From: Zopfochytrium polystomum
Taxonomy: Eukaryota; Chytridiomycota; Chytridiomycetes; Chytridiales; Chytridiaceae
Direction of reading: 5' to 3'
NCBI GenBank assembly: GCA_025765615.1
Contig: JAIVFJ010000158.1
Span: 89,438-153,437, forward strand
DNA length: 64,000 bases
Below are positions 48,875 through 59,768 of this stretch, in pieces; within the stretch, counting starts at the first letter, position 1, and each line of letters starts with the position of its first letter. The notes beneath the pieces are model-generated. The model did no database searches. It saw nothing but the letters and a program-made list of their open reading frames with translations, and was not told where the DNA came from. A program made the position numbers and the translations under genes.

Positions 48875-51316
48875 CTACTCCTTCAATCCCACCCCTTCCC
48901 CATTTCCCTCCCCGTCCTTCCCCTCCAAACACTCGAGAGCGGTCCCCAACGCTTCCAGGTCGTTCATCATCCATATGTGGTTCGCAGAGGTCTCTACAAC
49001 ATGAAATTTGTACCCAGACGGCATGTCCGTACTGTCCGCCGGGACAAGGCCGTCTCCAGGACCGAACTGACTGGGCAGGTAGACGGTGATGCGAGACTTG
49101 TCATCGCCTCCGGCGCCGCCGCCGTCGTCTGCTTGCTCCGCCGCACCACGTTCGGTCCCAGACGTCGACGCAGAGCCGCCGGGATCGGTTGACGCTGACC
49201 CCGCCGCAGCCCCAAAGCCCGCCGCGGACGGTTCTGTAACCCAAACAGCTGGCTTTGTCGCGGTCTCGGCAGCGCTTGCGTCCGGTGCTTTGGCAGGGGC
49301 GGTGGCGACGGATTCCGCATCTTTTCCGCTACCGCCAGCGGCGGCGGCGGCATCTTGCTTCACCTCCAGCGATGTGGCAAACTTAACGGGCGTCGACCAC
49401 CGCTTGCCGCGGACGACCGCAAACGGAGGGTACGGCACGTTCGGGCTGAACGCGATGCTCTGGTGGAAGTCGGACGCGGCGGTTAGGGCGGCGGCGAGGT
49501 ACGCCGAGGCGGCGGTGGCGGAGGGGGCATCGGCGGCACTGGATGCTGCTGTGGCGGTGGCAGACGCGGCGGCGGATGCGGCTGGCACAGCAAGGTCTGG
49601 GGACAGCTTGTGGCGATGCCAGACAGCAGGGTTGAAGTAATCTAAGTGAATGTCGATGCCATTGGAGGACGAGAGGCCGCGCCCATCACGAGGCAGAAAA
49701 GCGTAGGCGCTGCGGCAGTGAAACATGACGCTTGGTCCGAACAGGTCGGCATTCGGCAAGAAAAAGGCACCGCGCTGGACAGAGAAACCCGTGGATAATA
49801 AAGACGGTGAACACATATTGCATCAGAAAAGCCTTGGGTTGCATGGGTTTTGGGTGTGGAAGGAAGGGGAAGTGTGTGGGACGGCTTACGTTGAAAGCCC
49901 AGAGCACAGTTGGCACAGCGCCGAAGGGGGTTCCCTCGAACACAACACCCTTGAATAACTCGGGCCTTCGATTGACGGCTCGGATTGTCACAAGCCCACC
50001 CATTGAATCTGCATCAGGGAGATTAGGGGAGAGGTGGCGATGTAATGATCAGTTCGAAGAATGATCCTCTTCTTCAAGTCGAATGTGCCAAACGTGCAAT
50101 GACCGTGACCGGCTTTCCACCGTTTTTTTGGACAATCTCTTCGACAAATTTCTCGAGCGCGTCCGACGAGTGCTGAAGCTCTCGGCGCCAGTCATACGGA
50201 AACTTGTGAAGGCGGAGCTCTCTGTTCGTGCACTCCTGCAATGCCGTCATCTCCCGAAGCAAGTCAGAGCAGATGTTGAAGGGCCCGATGGAGTCAATGA
50301 TCCTGGACAGCGCAAGGGAAAATGAAACAGGGGGTAAGCTCGTTGAGCTCAACAAAATATCGGTTTGGCTAGTTGGCTTCTCACCCAGTCGGAGTGTGCA
50401 CATCGTCGTCCGCATCGGCGCCGTTTGCCTCTTTCGGCAATCGCACATCCGACTTACCAGCGCCTGCCCACACTGCCTCGAAAGACAGCCACGTCCGGGT
50501 CATCGTCACTCTGTGCTGCAAGTGCGAACCCAGAAACCCGGGCACGATCACAACGTCGCCGCGCAAGAAGCCGAACGGGTGACGATGCGTGCAGGCGGTC
50601 GTGTCGTTTGGCTTCTTGCGGGGCTGGATCGCCCACGGGAACGACACGGTGGGCGGCGACGGAGATGTGGTGGATGCTGTGGCTGATGGGGCTGGGAGTG
50701 GCGGCTGCGCGGCAGAAGCCGTGTCGAAGAGGTTAATCAAAGTTGGCGGCCACTTTGGCGCGGGAAGCGGAACGGGGGGCGTCCAGTCCGATGGGATCGA
50801 CTGCCACAGCGGAAGAAAGAGTCTGGTGAAGGGGTCGTCCCTTGCTCCTCCTGCGCTCTCTGGAGGCGCCGAAGTTGATGATGGGATCGTTTCGGAAGCA
50901 AATCCAGAAAAGGTGGCCCGCCGAGATGGAGTGCGCCGGACCTGGTTCGCTGGTGGATGATCTTCCGCCGTTCCAAGCGACGATGCGGAAGGACTCGCAA
51001 CTGGAAAGAAGCGCTTCAAGTCGTCCATAAAAGACGATAAGCTCCACTCGCTGGGATTTGGCTGGGACGCAACATCGTTGGCAGCGTTGGTGGACTGGCG
51101 CAAAAACGATGCACTGGTGGAAGCCCGCAAGGAGGAGGTCCGCGGCTTGATGAAGGGCGGCAATAGCCTCGAGGGAGTTGCCCAATCAACAACGCCCGAG
51201 GCCGACGCATTAGCCGACGCATTAGTCGACGCATTAGCCGCCGACACGTCAGCCGAGAAGGGCGGCGGCGGCGGCGGCGACGGCTGGGGCGGTGCTGGCA
51301 AGCCCTTGCCAGACAT
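48875..51316 (-). CDS. LCAT-like alpha/beta hydrolase (4 exons, about 719 aa)
   Basis: Exons (minus strand): 51316-50385, 50302-50094, 50008-49890, 49774-48875; frame intact. The long N-terminal 200 residues are Pro/Ser/Ala-rich and disordered. The hydrolase starts at DVVIVPGFLGSHL (oxyanion-loop type, LCAT/PDAT-like), followed by YDWRREL. The nucleophile elbow AHSMGG is split by the second intron and restored by splicing. After the elbow comes GVVFEGTPFGAVPTVLWAFN. The acid and His are likely in GDGLVPADST and NHIWM near the C-terminus. A low-complexity Ala-rich insert interrupts the domain between them (about 49620-49080). Probably a lipase or acyltransferase acting on lipid; the substrate is not determinable. 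Close 3' ends with the plus-strand gene leave under 100 bases. Confidence 0.8.
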
Positions 51317-52264
<948 letters not shown>

Positions 52265-52830
52265 GTGCTGCACTATTGGCCCAATTTTGTGGGTGTCCAA
52301 CAAAAAAATTTTTATTCATTATGTAGTGTTACCCCCACCTGCTGCGATCACAGCGGAAATCCTTCTAGGCTTACTTTCAATCAATTTCTGGCAGACTTCA
52401 GGGGGAATTTGCCTCTGCTGGCAGTGGATTCGCTCTCGGAGCTCTGCATTGGATTTTGGATGTCTTTCATTGGAATTCAGCCAAGTTTTCAAATCTCTCC
52501 ACAGATGCTCGATAGGATTCAGGTCTGGAGATTGAGCTGGACACTCAATACAACAAAATCCTTGCTCTTCCAGCCATCCCTTGGTGTATTTTGATGTGTG
52601 CTTGGGGTTGTTGTCTTGCTGAAAGGTGATTCCTGCGGGGGTCAATTAAAATTTCATCCAGACTGGGTATAAGACTATTTTCCAGAAGTGTCACATATTG
52701 CTCTGAGACCATTATTCCTTCTACAATTGCCATTTGCAGCACTTCAGTCCAGGTCATGGTACCCCAAACCATCTGGGAACCACCACTGAACTTCTTGGTG
52801 GGTTGTATGTGTGTCAGGACGACAGGCTGT
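52265..52830 (-). pseudogene. Tc1/mariner transposase, C-terminal DDE part
   Basis: The minus strand reads MVWGTMTW..., then after a frame change FQQDNNPKHTSKYTKGWLEEQGF (second Asp block) and CPAQSPDLNPIEHLWRDLK with the Glu, and a C-terminal helical end. The first catalytic segment is absent. Broken by at least one frameshift near 52640. Confidence 0.85.
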
Positions 52831-53134
52831 CATGTGAGACTGTGCTCTCTAAATCTCCTCACCCTGGGCTGGAGGTGGAAATAGAGCAATGGCCTAAATA
52901 CCAATCCTATCTAATGAAAGGGCAAAAGGTGTCTAGGGGTCACCAGACAGGAAAATGTATTTGGAGTCTACTAAAGCCCATCATCAAACACAAAAGAAAC
53001 TCTTTAAACACAAAAAAAAGAGCAGTTATCACAGATCTAAAAGGGAAACATAAGAAAAGTGTGACAAAGGTGGCACAATCACAAAAGAAAGTGCAAAATG
53101 CCTCTGGTCCAAGACACAGTGTTTGCTCAACTGC

Positions 53135-53442
53135 TGTTATGAATCACCCTCTGGAAACCTCTGGAACCTTCTAGAACATTCCTTCATGGAACCTTGTGGA
53201 ACCTTCTGGAACCTTCTTTGCTTTCCTGACTTCTCTTGTTGTCATTGGTATCATTGGTATCATTGTATTACTAATTGCTCTTTCTGGAACTTTCTTTGAG
53301 TCTTGACAAGGAAGACTCTCAAAAGGTATAAAAGGGGGATGGGGGACCTGTCCCATCCCTCAAGTGAATTATTGTTTCCAATACAATCATCACTCCTCTC
53401 AGTCCCTTGTCTGCCTTGCCCTGTCCTGCCATGTTCCTGACA
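53135..53442 (+). mobile_element. 5' LTR of nested chromovirus-like element (heat-shock LTR, copy 4)
   Basis: 308 bp, TG...CA ends. GAA/TTC units at 53164-53181 (four perfect) and 53189-53216 (six, one mismatch). TATA box at 53327. Left target duplication ACTGC ends at 53134. Confidence 0.95.
53164..53216 (+). promoter_or_regulatory. Heat-shock element array upstream of TATA
   Basis: Alternating GAA and TTC pentamers at 5-nt spacing: GAA-TTC-GAA-TTC, then GAA-TTg-GAA-TTC-GAA-TTC. This is the classical heat-shock-factor binding pattern, about 110-160 bp upstream of TATAAAA at 53327. Confidence 0.75.
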
Positions 53443-53482
53443 TCATAATTCACTTCACCCTCTCCTACTACTCTCTGCCATC

Positions 53483-54406
53483 ATGTCTGACCCAAACAAC
53501 ACCTTCCCTGATGCAACTGCCTTCCAAGCCTTGATGGACCAATTACAAGCCCTCTCAAGACAGACACACCAACTTCAAGAACAAGTCCTTCACCAGCAGC
53601 ACCAGCTTCAACAACAACTTCACCAACAAGAACATCAAGCTCTTCCCCTGCCTCAAGCCAACCAAGCAAGAGAGCCCAAGGTTCCCAGCCCTGACAAGTT
53701 CACTGGGCTGGCCAAAGACCTTAGGAACTTCATGGCCACTGTGGAGAATGTCATCCTTCTCCAACCTTCAAGATTTCCAAGTGAGCAAGTCAAGGTTCTT
53801 TTCACAAGCACCCTCCTGTCTGGTCAAGCTCAATCATGGTACAGATCTCTCCCAAGCACACCCACCACCCTGCAAGAGCTCTGGGAGGGGCTGGAAGCTA
53901 CCTTTGGTGACCCCTACGCATCTTGGACAGCAAGATCCAAGCTCAAGCATATCAAGCAAGGAAAGCAATCTTGTGTGGCCTACACCAACCAATTCAAGCA
54001 ACTAGCCAGAGACTCTGGATACAATGATGCAGCTCTGATGGAGCTGTACCATGATGGTCTCCATGAGTCCATCCAAGACATGCTCTCCCAGTCTCTGCAC
54101 ATCCCTGAGACCTTGGAAGAGTACATTCTCCTTGCCATCAAGATTGACAACAGACTCTACTCCAAGAGGCTGAAGCAAAGACAAGTAGGAACTACATCAA
54201 GACCTACCCCAGTCCCTCAAGCTCTTACAGTTCCTGAACCCATGCAAGTGGATGCAGTTGAGACACTTCCTAAGGGTCCTCTGAGCCAAGAGGAGAAAAC
54301 AAGGAGGGCCCAGCAGGGACTGTGTTTTTACTGTGGCTCCAAGGAGCATGCTGTCAAGGACTGCCCAAGGAAGAAGCACCCAAACTCCCAGGTCCAGGCT
54401 CACTGA
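53483..54406 (+). CDS. Gag protein of chromovirus-like element
   Basis: Intact 307-codon frame starting ATG 53483. Gln-rich N-terminal coiled coil, then a Ty3/gypsy retrotrans-gag core (PDKFTG, FTSTLLSGQAQSWYRSL, LWEGLEATFGDP), and a zinc knuckle CFYCGSKEHAVKDC at the C-terminus. No stop interrupts it. CpG is nearly absent. A complete gag with complete LTRs suggests it could package and be mobilised if partner enzymes exist elsewhere. Confidence 0.9.
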   Translation: MSDPNNTFPDATAFQALMDQLQALSRQTHQLQEQVLHQQHQLQQQLHQQEHQALPLPQANQAREPKVPSPDKFTGLAKDLRNFMATVENVILLQPSRFPSEQVKVLFTSTLLSGQAQSWYRSLPSTPTTLQELWEGLEATFGDPYASWTARSKLKHIKQGKQSCVAYTNQFKQLARDSGYNDAALMELYHDGLHESIQDMLSQSLHIPETLEEYILLAIKIDNRLYSKRLKQRQVGTTSRPTPVPQALTVPEPMQVDAVETLPKGPLSQEEKTRRAQQGLCFYCGSKEHAVKDCPRKKHPNSQVQAH

Positions 54407-55857
54407 GGGGCAATTCCCTGGACCCTCCTCCAAGCTGCCCCTGTTTCATTACCACCACCAGCACCACAAACACCTCAGATTCCAAGCCCCACCAACTCAC
54501 CATGGATGTCAAGATTCAACTCTCACCCAAGTCAATTATTATAACCAAGGCCCTTATAGACTCTGGATCATCCTGCAACATCATTGATGCCACCCTTGCC
54601 AAGTCTTGTGCCATTCCTACGATCAAGAAATCCACACCCCTCAAGGTCCACTTTGCCAATCATGCTCTGTTCAAGGAAATCAGCCATGAAACCAAGCTAA
54701 ACCTCCACATCCAAGACTTTCCACCATCCATGGTCAATCTGGAAGTATTGGATCTTGGCTCACCCACATTCTCTGTCATCCTGGGATTACCATGGCTGCA
54801 AGCCCAGAACCCTGCCATTGATTGGGTCACTGGTCAAGTCCAACCTCCACCAATCGGAACAGTCACCCAAAACTCAAGTCAAGCCCCCAAGTCTCATGCT
54901 CTCAAGCCCTTGATTCAAGATTCACAGCCAGCCAAGACTCAAGTTCCACAGTTCACAGTTCACAGTCAAGATTCAAGTAGAGCTCATAGAGCTCACAGTC
55001 ATGGCCATGACTCTTGTTCACAGAACCCACAGTCAAAGATTCAAGTACCACAGTTCACAGTCCACATTCAAGATTCAAGCTCCACAGCTCACAGTCTTTG
55101 CCAAGAACAGAACCCTCAGTCAAAGATTCAAGAATCACAGTTCCCAGTCAAGAATTCAAGCCCCACTGCTGATGAGCACAGAAGGACAGACCTTGCACCT
55201 GAAGGGGGAGATGGTTTCACCCCACCATCCAAGACACACCTTTCACTGCTTCCTGACAGTGTGTGGGCCCATGCTATTTCCAAGGACCCCAAGCCTCACA
55301 AGATTCAAATCAGCCAAGAAGAGGAAAAACTTGAGATACTCAAGACAAGGCATGTTGCAGCAACAGCTGGACACCCAGGAGAGCACAAGACATATGAGCT
55401 TGCTTCCAGAGACTTTTACTGGCCAGGCATGAGGAAGAACTTGCAGTCCAAAAGACCAAGTCCCAAGCTAGACAACCTCAAGTTGAGACCTTTCAAGATC
55501 TTGGAGCAAATCAATCCAGTCACCTTCAAGCTGGATCTCCCTGCATCCATGAAGATCCACCCAGTTTTCCATGTCAGCCTTTTGGAGAAGTTTGTGGCCA
55601 ATTCCATTCCAGGCAGAGTTGTTCCTCCTCCTCCTCCAGTTGAGGTAGAAGGTGAAGAGGAATTTGAGGTTGAACAAATCTTGGATGCCAAGTGGTTTGG
55701 AAGGACACTCAAGTTCCTTGTTAAGTGGAAAGGTTACTCAGATGCTGACAACACCTGGGAACCTGAGTCAAACCTCACTCACTGCCAAGACCTTCTGCTC
55801 AAGTTCAAGACCAGGTACCCCACCAAGTTGCAGAAGAGGCCTAAAAGGGGGAGATGA
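54322..55857 (+). CDS. Pol-remnant polyprotein: protease, integrase zinc-finger remnant, chromodomain; no RT
   Basis: Open frame overlapping gag by about 80 bases in the -1 frame; an internal ATG lies at 54502. It shows an aspartic-protease site (LIDSGSSCNIID), then repetitive SQ/HSQ-rich sequence. An HVAATAGHPGEHKTYELASRDFYWPGM segment equals the integrase HHCC domain start, fused directly to an integrase C-terminal segment (LKLRPFKILEQI...) and a chromodomain (KWFGRTLKFLVKWKGYSDADNTWEPESNL). Reverse transcriptase, RNase H and the integrase core are missing although the frame is open. This is a deletion derivative. Confidence 0.85.
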   Translation: MFLLWLQGACCQGLPKEEAPKLPGPGSLRGNSLDPPPSCPCFITTTSTTNTSDSKPHQLTMDVKIQLSPKSIIITKALIDSGSSCNIIDATLAKSCAIPTIKKSTPLKVHFANHALFKEISHETKLNLHIQDFPPSMVNLEVLDLGSPTFSVILGLPWLQAQNPAIDWVTGQVQPPPIGTVTQNSSQAPKSHALKPLIQDSQPAKTQVPQFTVHSQDSSRAHRAHSHGHDSCSQNPQSKIQVPQFTVHIQDSSSTAHSLCQEQNPQSKIQESQFPVKNSSPTADEHRRTDLAPEGGDGFTPPSKTHLSLLPDSVWAHAISKDPKPHKIQISQEEEKLEILKTRHVAATAGHPGEHKTYELASRDFYWPGMRKNLQSKRPSPKLDNLKLRPFKILEQINPVTFKLDLPASMKIHPVFHVSLLEKFVANSIPGRVVPPPPPVEVEGEEEFEVEQILDAKWFGRTLKFLVKWKGYSDADNTWEPESNLTHCQDLLLKFKTRYPTKLQKRPKRGR

Positions 55858-56165
55858 TGTTATGAATCACCCTCTGGAAACCTCTGGAACCTTCTAGAAC
55901 ATTCCTTCATGGAACCTTGTGGAACCTTCTGGAACCTTCTTTGCTTTCCTGACTTCTCTTGTTGTCATTGGTATCATTGGTATCATTGTATTACTAATTG
56001 CTCTTTCTGGAACTTTCTTTGAGTCTTGACAAGGAAGACTCTCAAAAGGTATAAAAGGGGGATGGGGGACCTGTCCCATCCCTCAAGTGAATTATTGTTT
56101 CCAATACAATCATCACTCCTCTCAGTCCCTTGTCTGCCTTGCCCTGTCCTGCCATGTTCCTGACA
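55858..56165 (+). mobile_element. 3' LTR of the nested element (copy 5)
   Basis: 308 bp, matching the 5' LTR base for base as far as I compared. Preceded by a purine tract (AAAAGGGGGAGATGA). The right target duplication ACTGC follows at 56166. Confidence 0.95.
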
Positions 56166-56570
56166 ACTGCTGGCATAGGGCTTCCTTGCTCAGTGGTTAG
56201 AGAGTTGTATTTGAGATTTGGTTCCTGAGATAAAAACCCCCATTTCCCTCTTCTCTCTCTTTATTCTGTGGTTGTGTTGCGCCCTCGGGAGTGCCCTTCC
56301 ATTTCCCCTCGCATCAGCCCACAGCCACACGAGTAATCGGTGCCTGGCACCGATCCTTCAGAGGATTGTCCCTCTAAATGTTCATTCTTTGTGTTTGAGA
56401 CCCCTGTTAGAAAGATCAGTAGGGATACTTCATGGACTAGGCAAGTAGTAGGGTTGAAACACCCCCTAGACAACAGCCCAATAAAGTTAGTTTTAGCCTA
56501 TTATTTGCTTTCCCTCACTCTAGGGCCCAGATCCCAGGGTCAAAGGAGTGAGTATAGTCTCACACAACTC

Positions 56571-56992
56571 GAAATCTACTTGAAATCAAGTCAAAAGCAA
56601 GTCTGTGGCAAAGGACCAGAGACTGGCTTGTTTAGCTGGCCACTTGTCTATCTGTCTTCCTCCTGCGATGTTGTTGTCTGCCTGTCTCTGGGCCAGTCCT
56701 CTGGGACTGGATTCTGACTTGAAATCAAATTGAAATCAAGTCTGTTCCCCAAAGTTTTAGGGGTATTGCTGTCACACCCCACACCCCACACCCCACACCC
56801 CACTCACACACCCCACTCACACACCCACACACTGACACCCTCTCTCTCTTCTGTTTTGCAAGCACAAAAGGGGCATGAAATAATCATCTGAATTATCGTT
56901 TCCAACTGCAACTGCGAAACCGCAGAACCGCTTAACAATCAATCACTCCAACTTCACTCATCAAGCCACCTATGTCGAAACACCGTTGCCCT
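56571..56992. repeat. Degenerate repeat with CACACCCC tandem array
   Basis: CACACCCC/ACTCACACACCCC units at about 56774-56835; otherwise no recognisable content. Confidence 0.6.
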
Positions 56993-57921
56993 TCATGTGG
57001 AGGTTTGAAAATCGTGTGAGAGGTAATCTTCACGCATATTGGCTGCAACATCATCTGCTAAACCCTCAAGATACGAGCCTACAGCTTGCGCTTTACTAAA
57101 GTCCGAGAATTTCTGCTCTGGCTCGACAGCAATAGCCATCTCAATCTCGCTCTTGATTCTTCCCTTGATACTACAGCGAAATGTACTTCGTCCCCATCGA
57201 AATCTAGACCCATCTTCGGGCACATAGAAGGATGACAACCAATCGTAGGATTATCCCAAAAGCGAATTATCACAGGCTGCACCAAACCGACAGAAATTAC
57301 TGGACACCTGAGTACCACGCCATAGTCGCCTTCTGTTACTGACCTGAATGCAAAGTAAGGCGAGATTAGTGCGCGCTTCTTTTCCTCTTTCCTATACGGT
57401 GCCTTCATTCTGCTACTCCACCGTCTGGGGATGAAAATCTCCTGCGGTTTTCCCTCCCAGGTTAGTGTTGCAATACCTCTGGCTGCCGTCATCGGTTTGA
57501 GCTCGAAGACTCCACCCCTGTATAGACCGCCCTTACCAAGAAGATAGCTAGTGACTTCTTTGACGAATTCAACAGAGCCCCAGTCTCCAGATAGTAGCCT
57601 ATCGTTTGCCTTCATCTGAGGGTTACTAAAAGTCTCGTCCTCAATCGTCATAAAATGGGGGAATCCAAGTTTCATGCTCCGTCTTGCGTCCTCCGTCCCT
57701 CGAAAGTGACCGCTGCAATTCTCATGGCCCACTAGATTGCACCTTGTTCTTCTCTCTGGAGTTTTCTCTTCGTGCTCAACGTATCTCACCGCAGAAACTC
57801 TAATAGGCTTTCTGATTAGTGTGGGAACCTTTGGTGCAACATCCACTCTGGTTGAGGAAGAGACATATCTTCTCATCACAAATGGCTTGATGTCAGCACC
57901 TTCAGTCGCAAGTATCGGCAT
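56993..57921 (-). pseudogene. Compact RNA polymerase beta'/Rpb1-like ORF, frameshifted
   Basis: ATG 57921 opens a frame with C-x7-C-x2-H (ENCSGHF, residues 61-72), echoing the Rpb1 N-terminal finger (CPGHF), followed by LGFPHF. At residues 240-244 is DFDGDE in the setting MGLDFDGDEVHFAV, the metal-binding active-site loop of multi-subunit polymerases, preceded by VVLRCPV-type and NPTIGCHP segments like the double-psi barrel. Finger-to-DFDGD spacing is only about 170 residues against over 400 in Rpb1. Near 57165 the frame breaks; the -1 frame continues with KSEIEMAIAVEP to a stop at 56993. No intron seen. Possible origins are a virus, a linear plasmid or a diverged cellular gene. Confidence 0.6.
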
Positions 57922-57950
57922 TTGAGTTTTAAGACGTTGTCACACAATGC

Positions 57951-58651
57951 TCAATATGGAGACCCAATCACACTTTGCTTCCTGCCTGAACTACACTTGC
58001 CAGAGAATCCGGTGCACTCTCCAGAAGGCTTCAGGATGATTTGATAGTCTATGACATCCGTAGGTAATCTGACTCCTGTACCACTCGCATCTGAGGGTCT
58101 GTAGATTATCTCCATATCCTTGATGCGGAGCTTCAGAAGCGAGTGAAATCGAAGATAGGCGCCGTTCTCTAGCCTCTTGATGTTTCGCAATCGAAGCTCA
58201 CAGTGAATGTCTATAGAGGATATTTTACTAGACATCGGACAAAGACCAGTAAGCAGTACGTCAACAAGAGAGTAGATACCATGTTGAAATCGAGTATGTG
58301 AATAGCTATCTGATCATTGACTCTCGTTCGAACACCATGGGTTGTTTGTATAGACACGATCACGCCAGCAATGTTTCTCAAAGCAGTAGAGACCAGCTCA
58401 GAGTCGAAGTTTGCAATACCGATGTGAAGTGGGAGGGCGCGTAGTAATTGTGAGTTCATCCTGTGGGTCGAACACCTGACGTATGATTTCTGTGTCTCAT
58501 CGGGGGAAACAATGTCTCCATCGATACATACGCTGACGGGTTGTAGAGAGTTGCTACGGTGTGTGAGGTTGCTGTCCTTCGTGTCTATACTAGAGACCAC
58601 ATCTCTTTTGGGACTGAGCTCATAGCGAGTGAAATTTTGGTCTAGCGCCAT
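57951..58651 (-). pseudogene. Upstream ORF pair of the polymerase island, frameshifted
   Basis: Starts ATG 58651 (MALDQNFTRYEL). The frame runs to about 58286 and then continues meaningfully in the -1 frame (IYSLVDVLLTGLCPMSSK) to a stop at 57951. Twenty-nine bases separate this from the polymerase-like ATG. It could be the N-terminal part of the same protein or a separate co-transcribed gene. No domain recognised. Confidence 0.5.
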
Positions 58652-59768
58652 AAGTGACAACGACTAGCAACTGATCTATTGTCTTCGCTAGTGGTTCACA
58701 TTCTATAACACAGTAGCTTTTGTGCTAGTACAAGAAGCCATCAGGGTAGAAAGCCAAAACTTGTGTCTTCATGCTACCACAATGCAACTCGCACCGATGG
58801 TACCAATGTGGTTGTGAATATTAGTACAAGATTTAAGTTGTAAGTATCAAAAATCTTGACCATAGAAATCACATCTGTTGGAAGTTGGTTCTAGTCAAAG
58901 ACCCACTAGCGATGGAACGTGCAACTTGGATCGTAGGTGATGTATGTACTGGCTCTGAGCCTTACTCTATCTGGCTACTCTCGGGTGGATGGATTGGGGA
59001 CCGCCCAATAACGAACAAAGTCGGACTGAGAGCCTGGACGAGCACTGGTAGGGGTTAGTACGCTACTGACCTGAGGATCTGAGATGCACAGAAAGTTGCT
59101 AGTGTGTGTCGGTATTATGTGACAGCAAATCCGCTCTGGACGCCAATGTCTAAACTGGAGATAAGCTCACCACATGACCTGCTAAGCGTAAGACTCAAAG
59201 ACTACTGATTAGCTACTACGTCCGACAGACCAAGAGCGTGTTGCTTGTGCCTGCGTGATTATAACACCAGGAATGCTTCCTGTCCGAGCGACTGTTTTGT
59301 ATTCTTGGTTCACTTTTTACAGTCTTATTTCTGCCCCACGCCAATTCCACGAGACTTGAGCTGGTAGATCGTTTCTTATTTCCTTGGGCAGATTCTCACC
59401 GGAACTTGCGGTTAGTCATTTGCCTCTTGAACATGTTAGTTTTGGGTCTTTTGGTGTAAGCAGTGTGCAGGAGCTTTGACCTGATACTGCTCTGCAAGGA
59501 TAACTTGCAGCATTTTGCAAGTGATGGTCCTTGTAACAGTTTGTATAAAGACAAACACAAGACTGACAGAAGCCAAGATCAACCTCCCACCACCACCACC
59601 TTCAGAAGTGTGCTGCCTCCATCTCCACAGCAGCACAACCCATAGACAATCCAGCCCAACGAAATCTTTCAGAACACCGATCTTCTGCGTCGAAGCTGTG
59701 AGTGCAAGCTTCAATCTAGCATTCTAAAAGCTCGTTTTAAACATTCCTGGATAAACAGTGGATGGGCC
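58652..59768. other. Divergent intergenic region of the island
   Basis: About 1.1 kb between minus-strand and plus-strand ORF blocks. No coding region supported; it could hold promoters for both directions. CpG content is ordinary, unlike flanking transposons. Confidence 0.4.

Larger units (their letters stand above)
52832..56570 (+). mobile_element. Repeat with TGTGAGACT / AGTCTCACA ends, hosting a nested retroelement
   Basis: Start matches 24672 and the end matches 35433. Removing the nested 53135-56165 element leaves about 0.7 kb. Its right part (56206-56570) is the same LTR-like unit as 35079-35433, with AATAAAG at 56480. No target duplication was found at the outer ends. Confidence 0.6.

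Noticed and set aside
54322..54403. Programmed -1 frameshift heptamer between gag and pol
   Set aside because: No standard slippery heptamer in the overlap; TGTTTTTAC is close but does not fit the codon phase. The mode of pol expression remains open.
53135..56165. Complete autonomous Ty3/gypsy element
   Set aside because: No reverse transcriptase, RNase H or integrase core could be found between protease and chromodomain.
56774..56835. CRISPR-like or telomeric array (CACACCCC units)
   Set aside because: Units are short, contiguous and without spacers; flanks are degenerate transposon DNA, not a chromosome end.
57951..58651. Intron joining the two upstream ORFs of the polymerase island
   Set aside because: The best GT-AG pair (GTATCT...TCTAG) would leave a TAA at the join and the wrong phase; a frame slip near 58286 fits the protein better.
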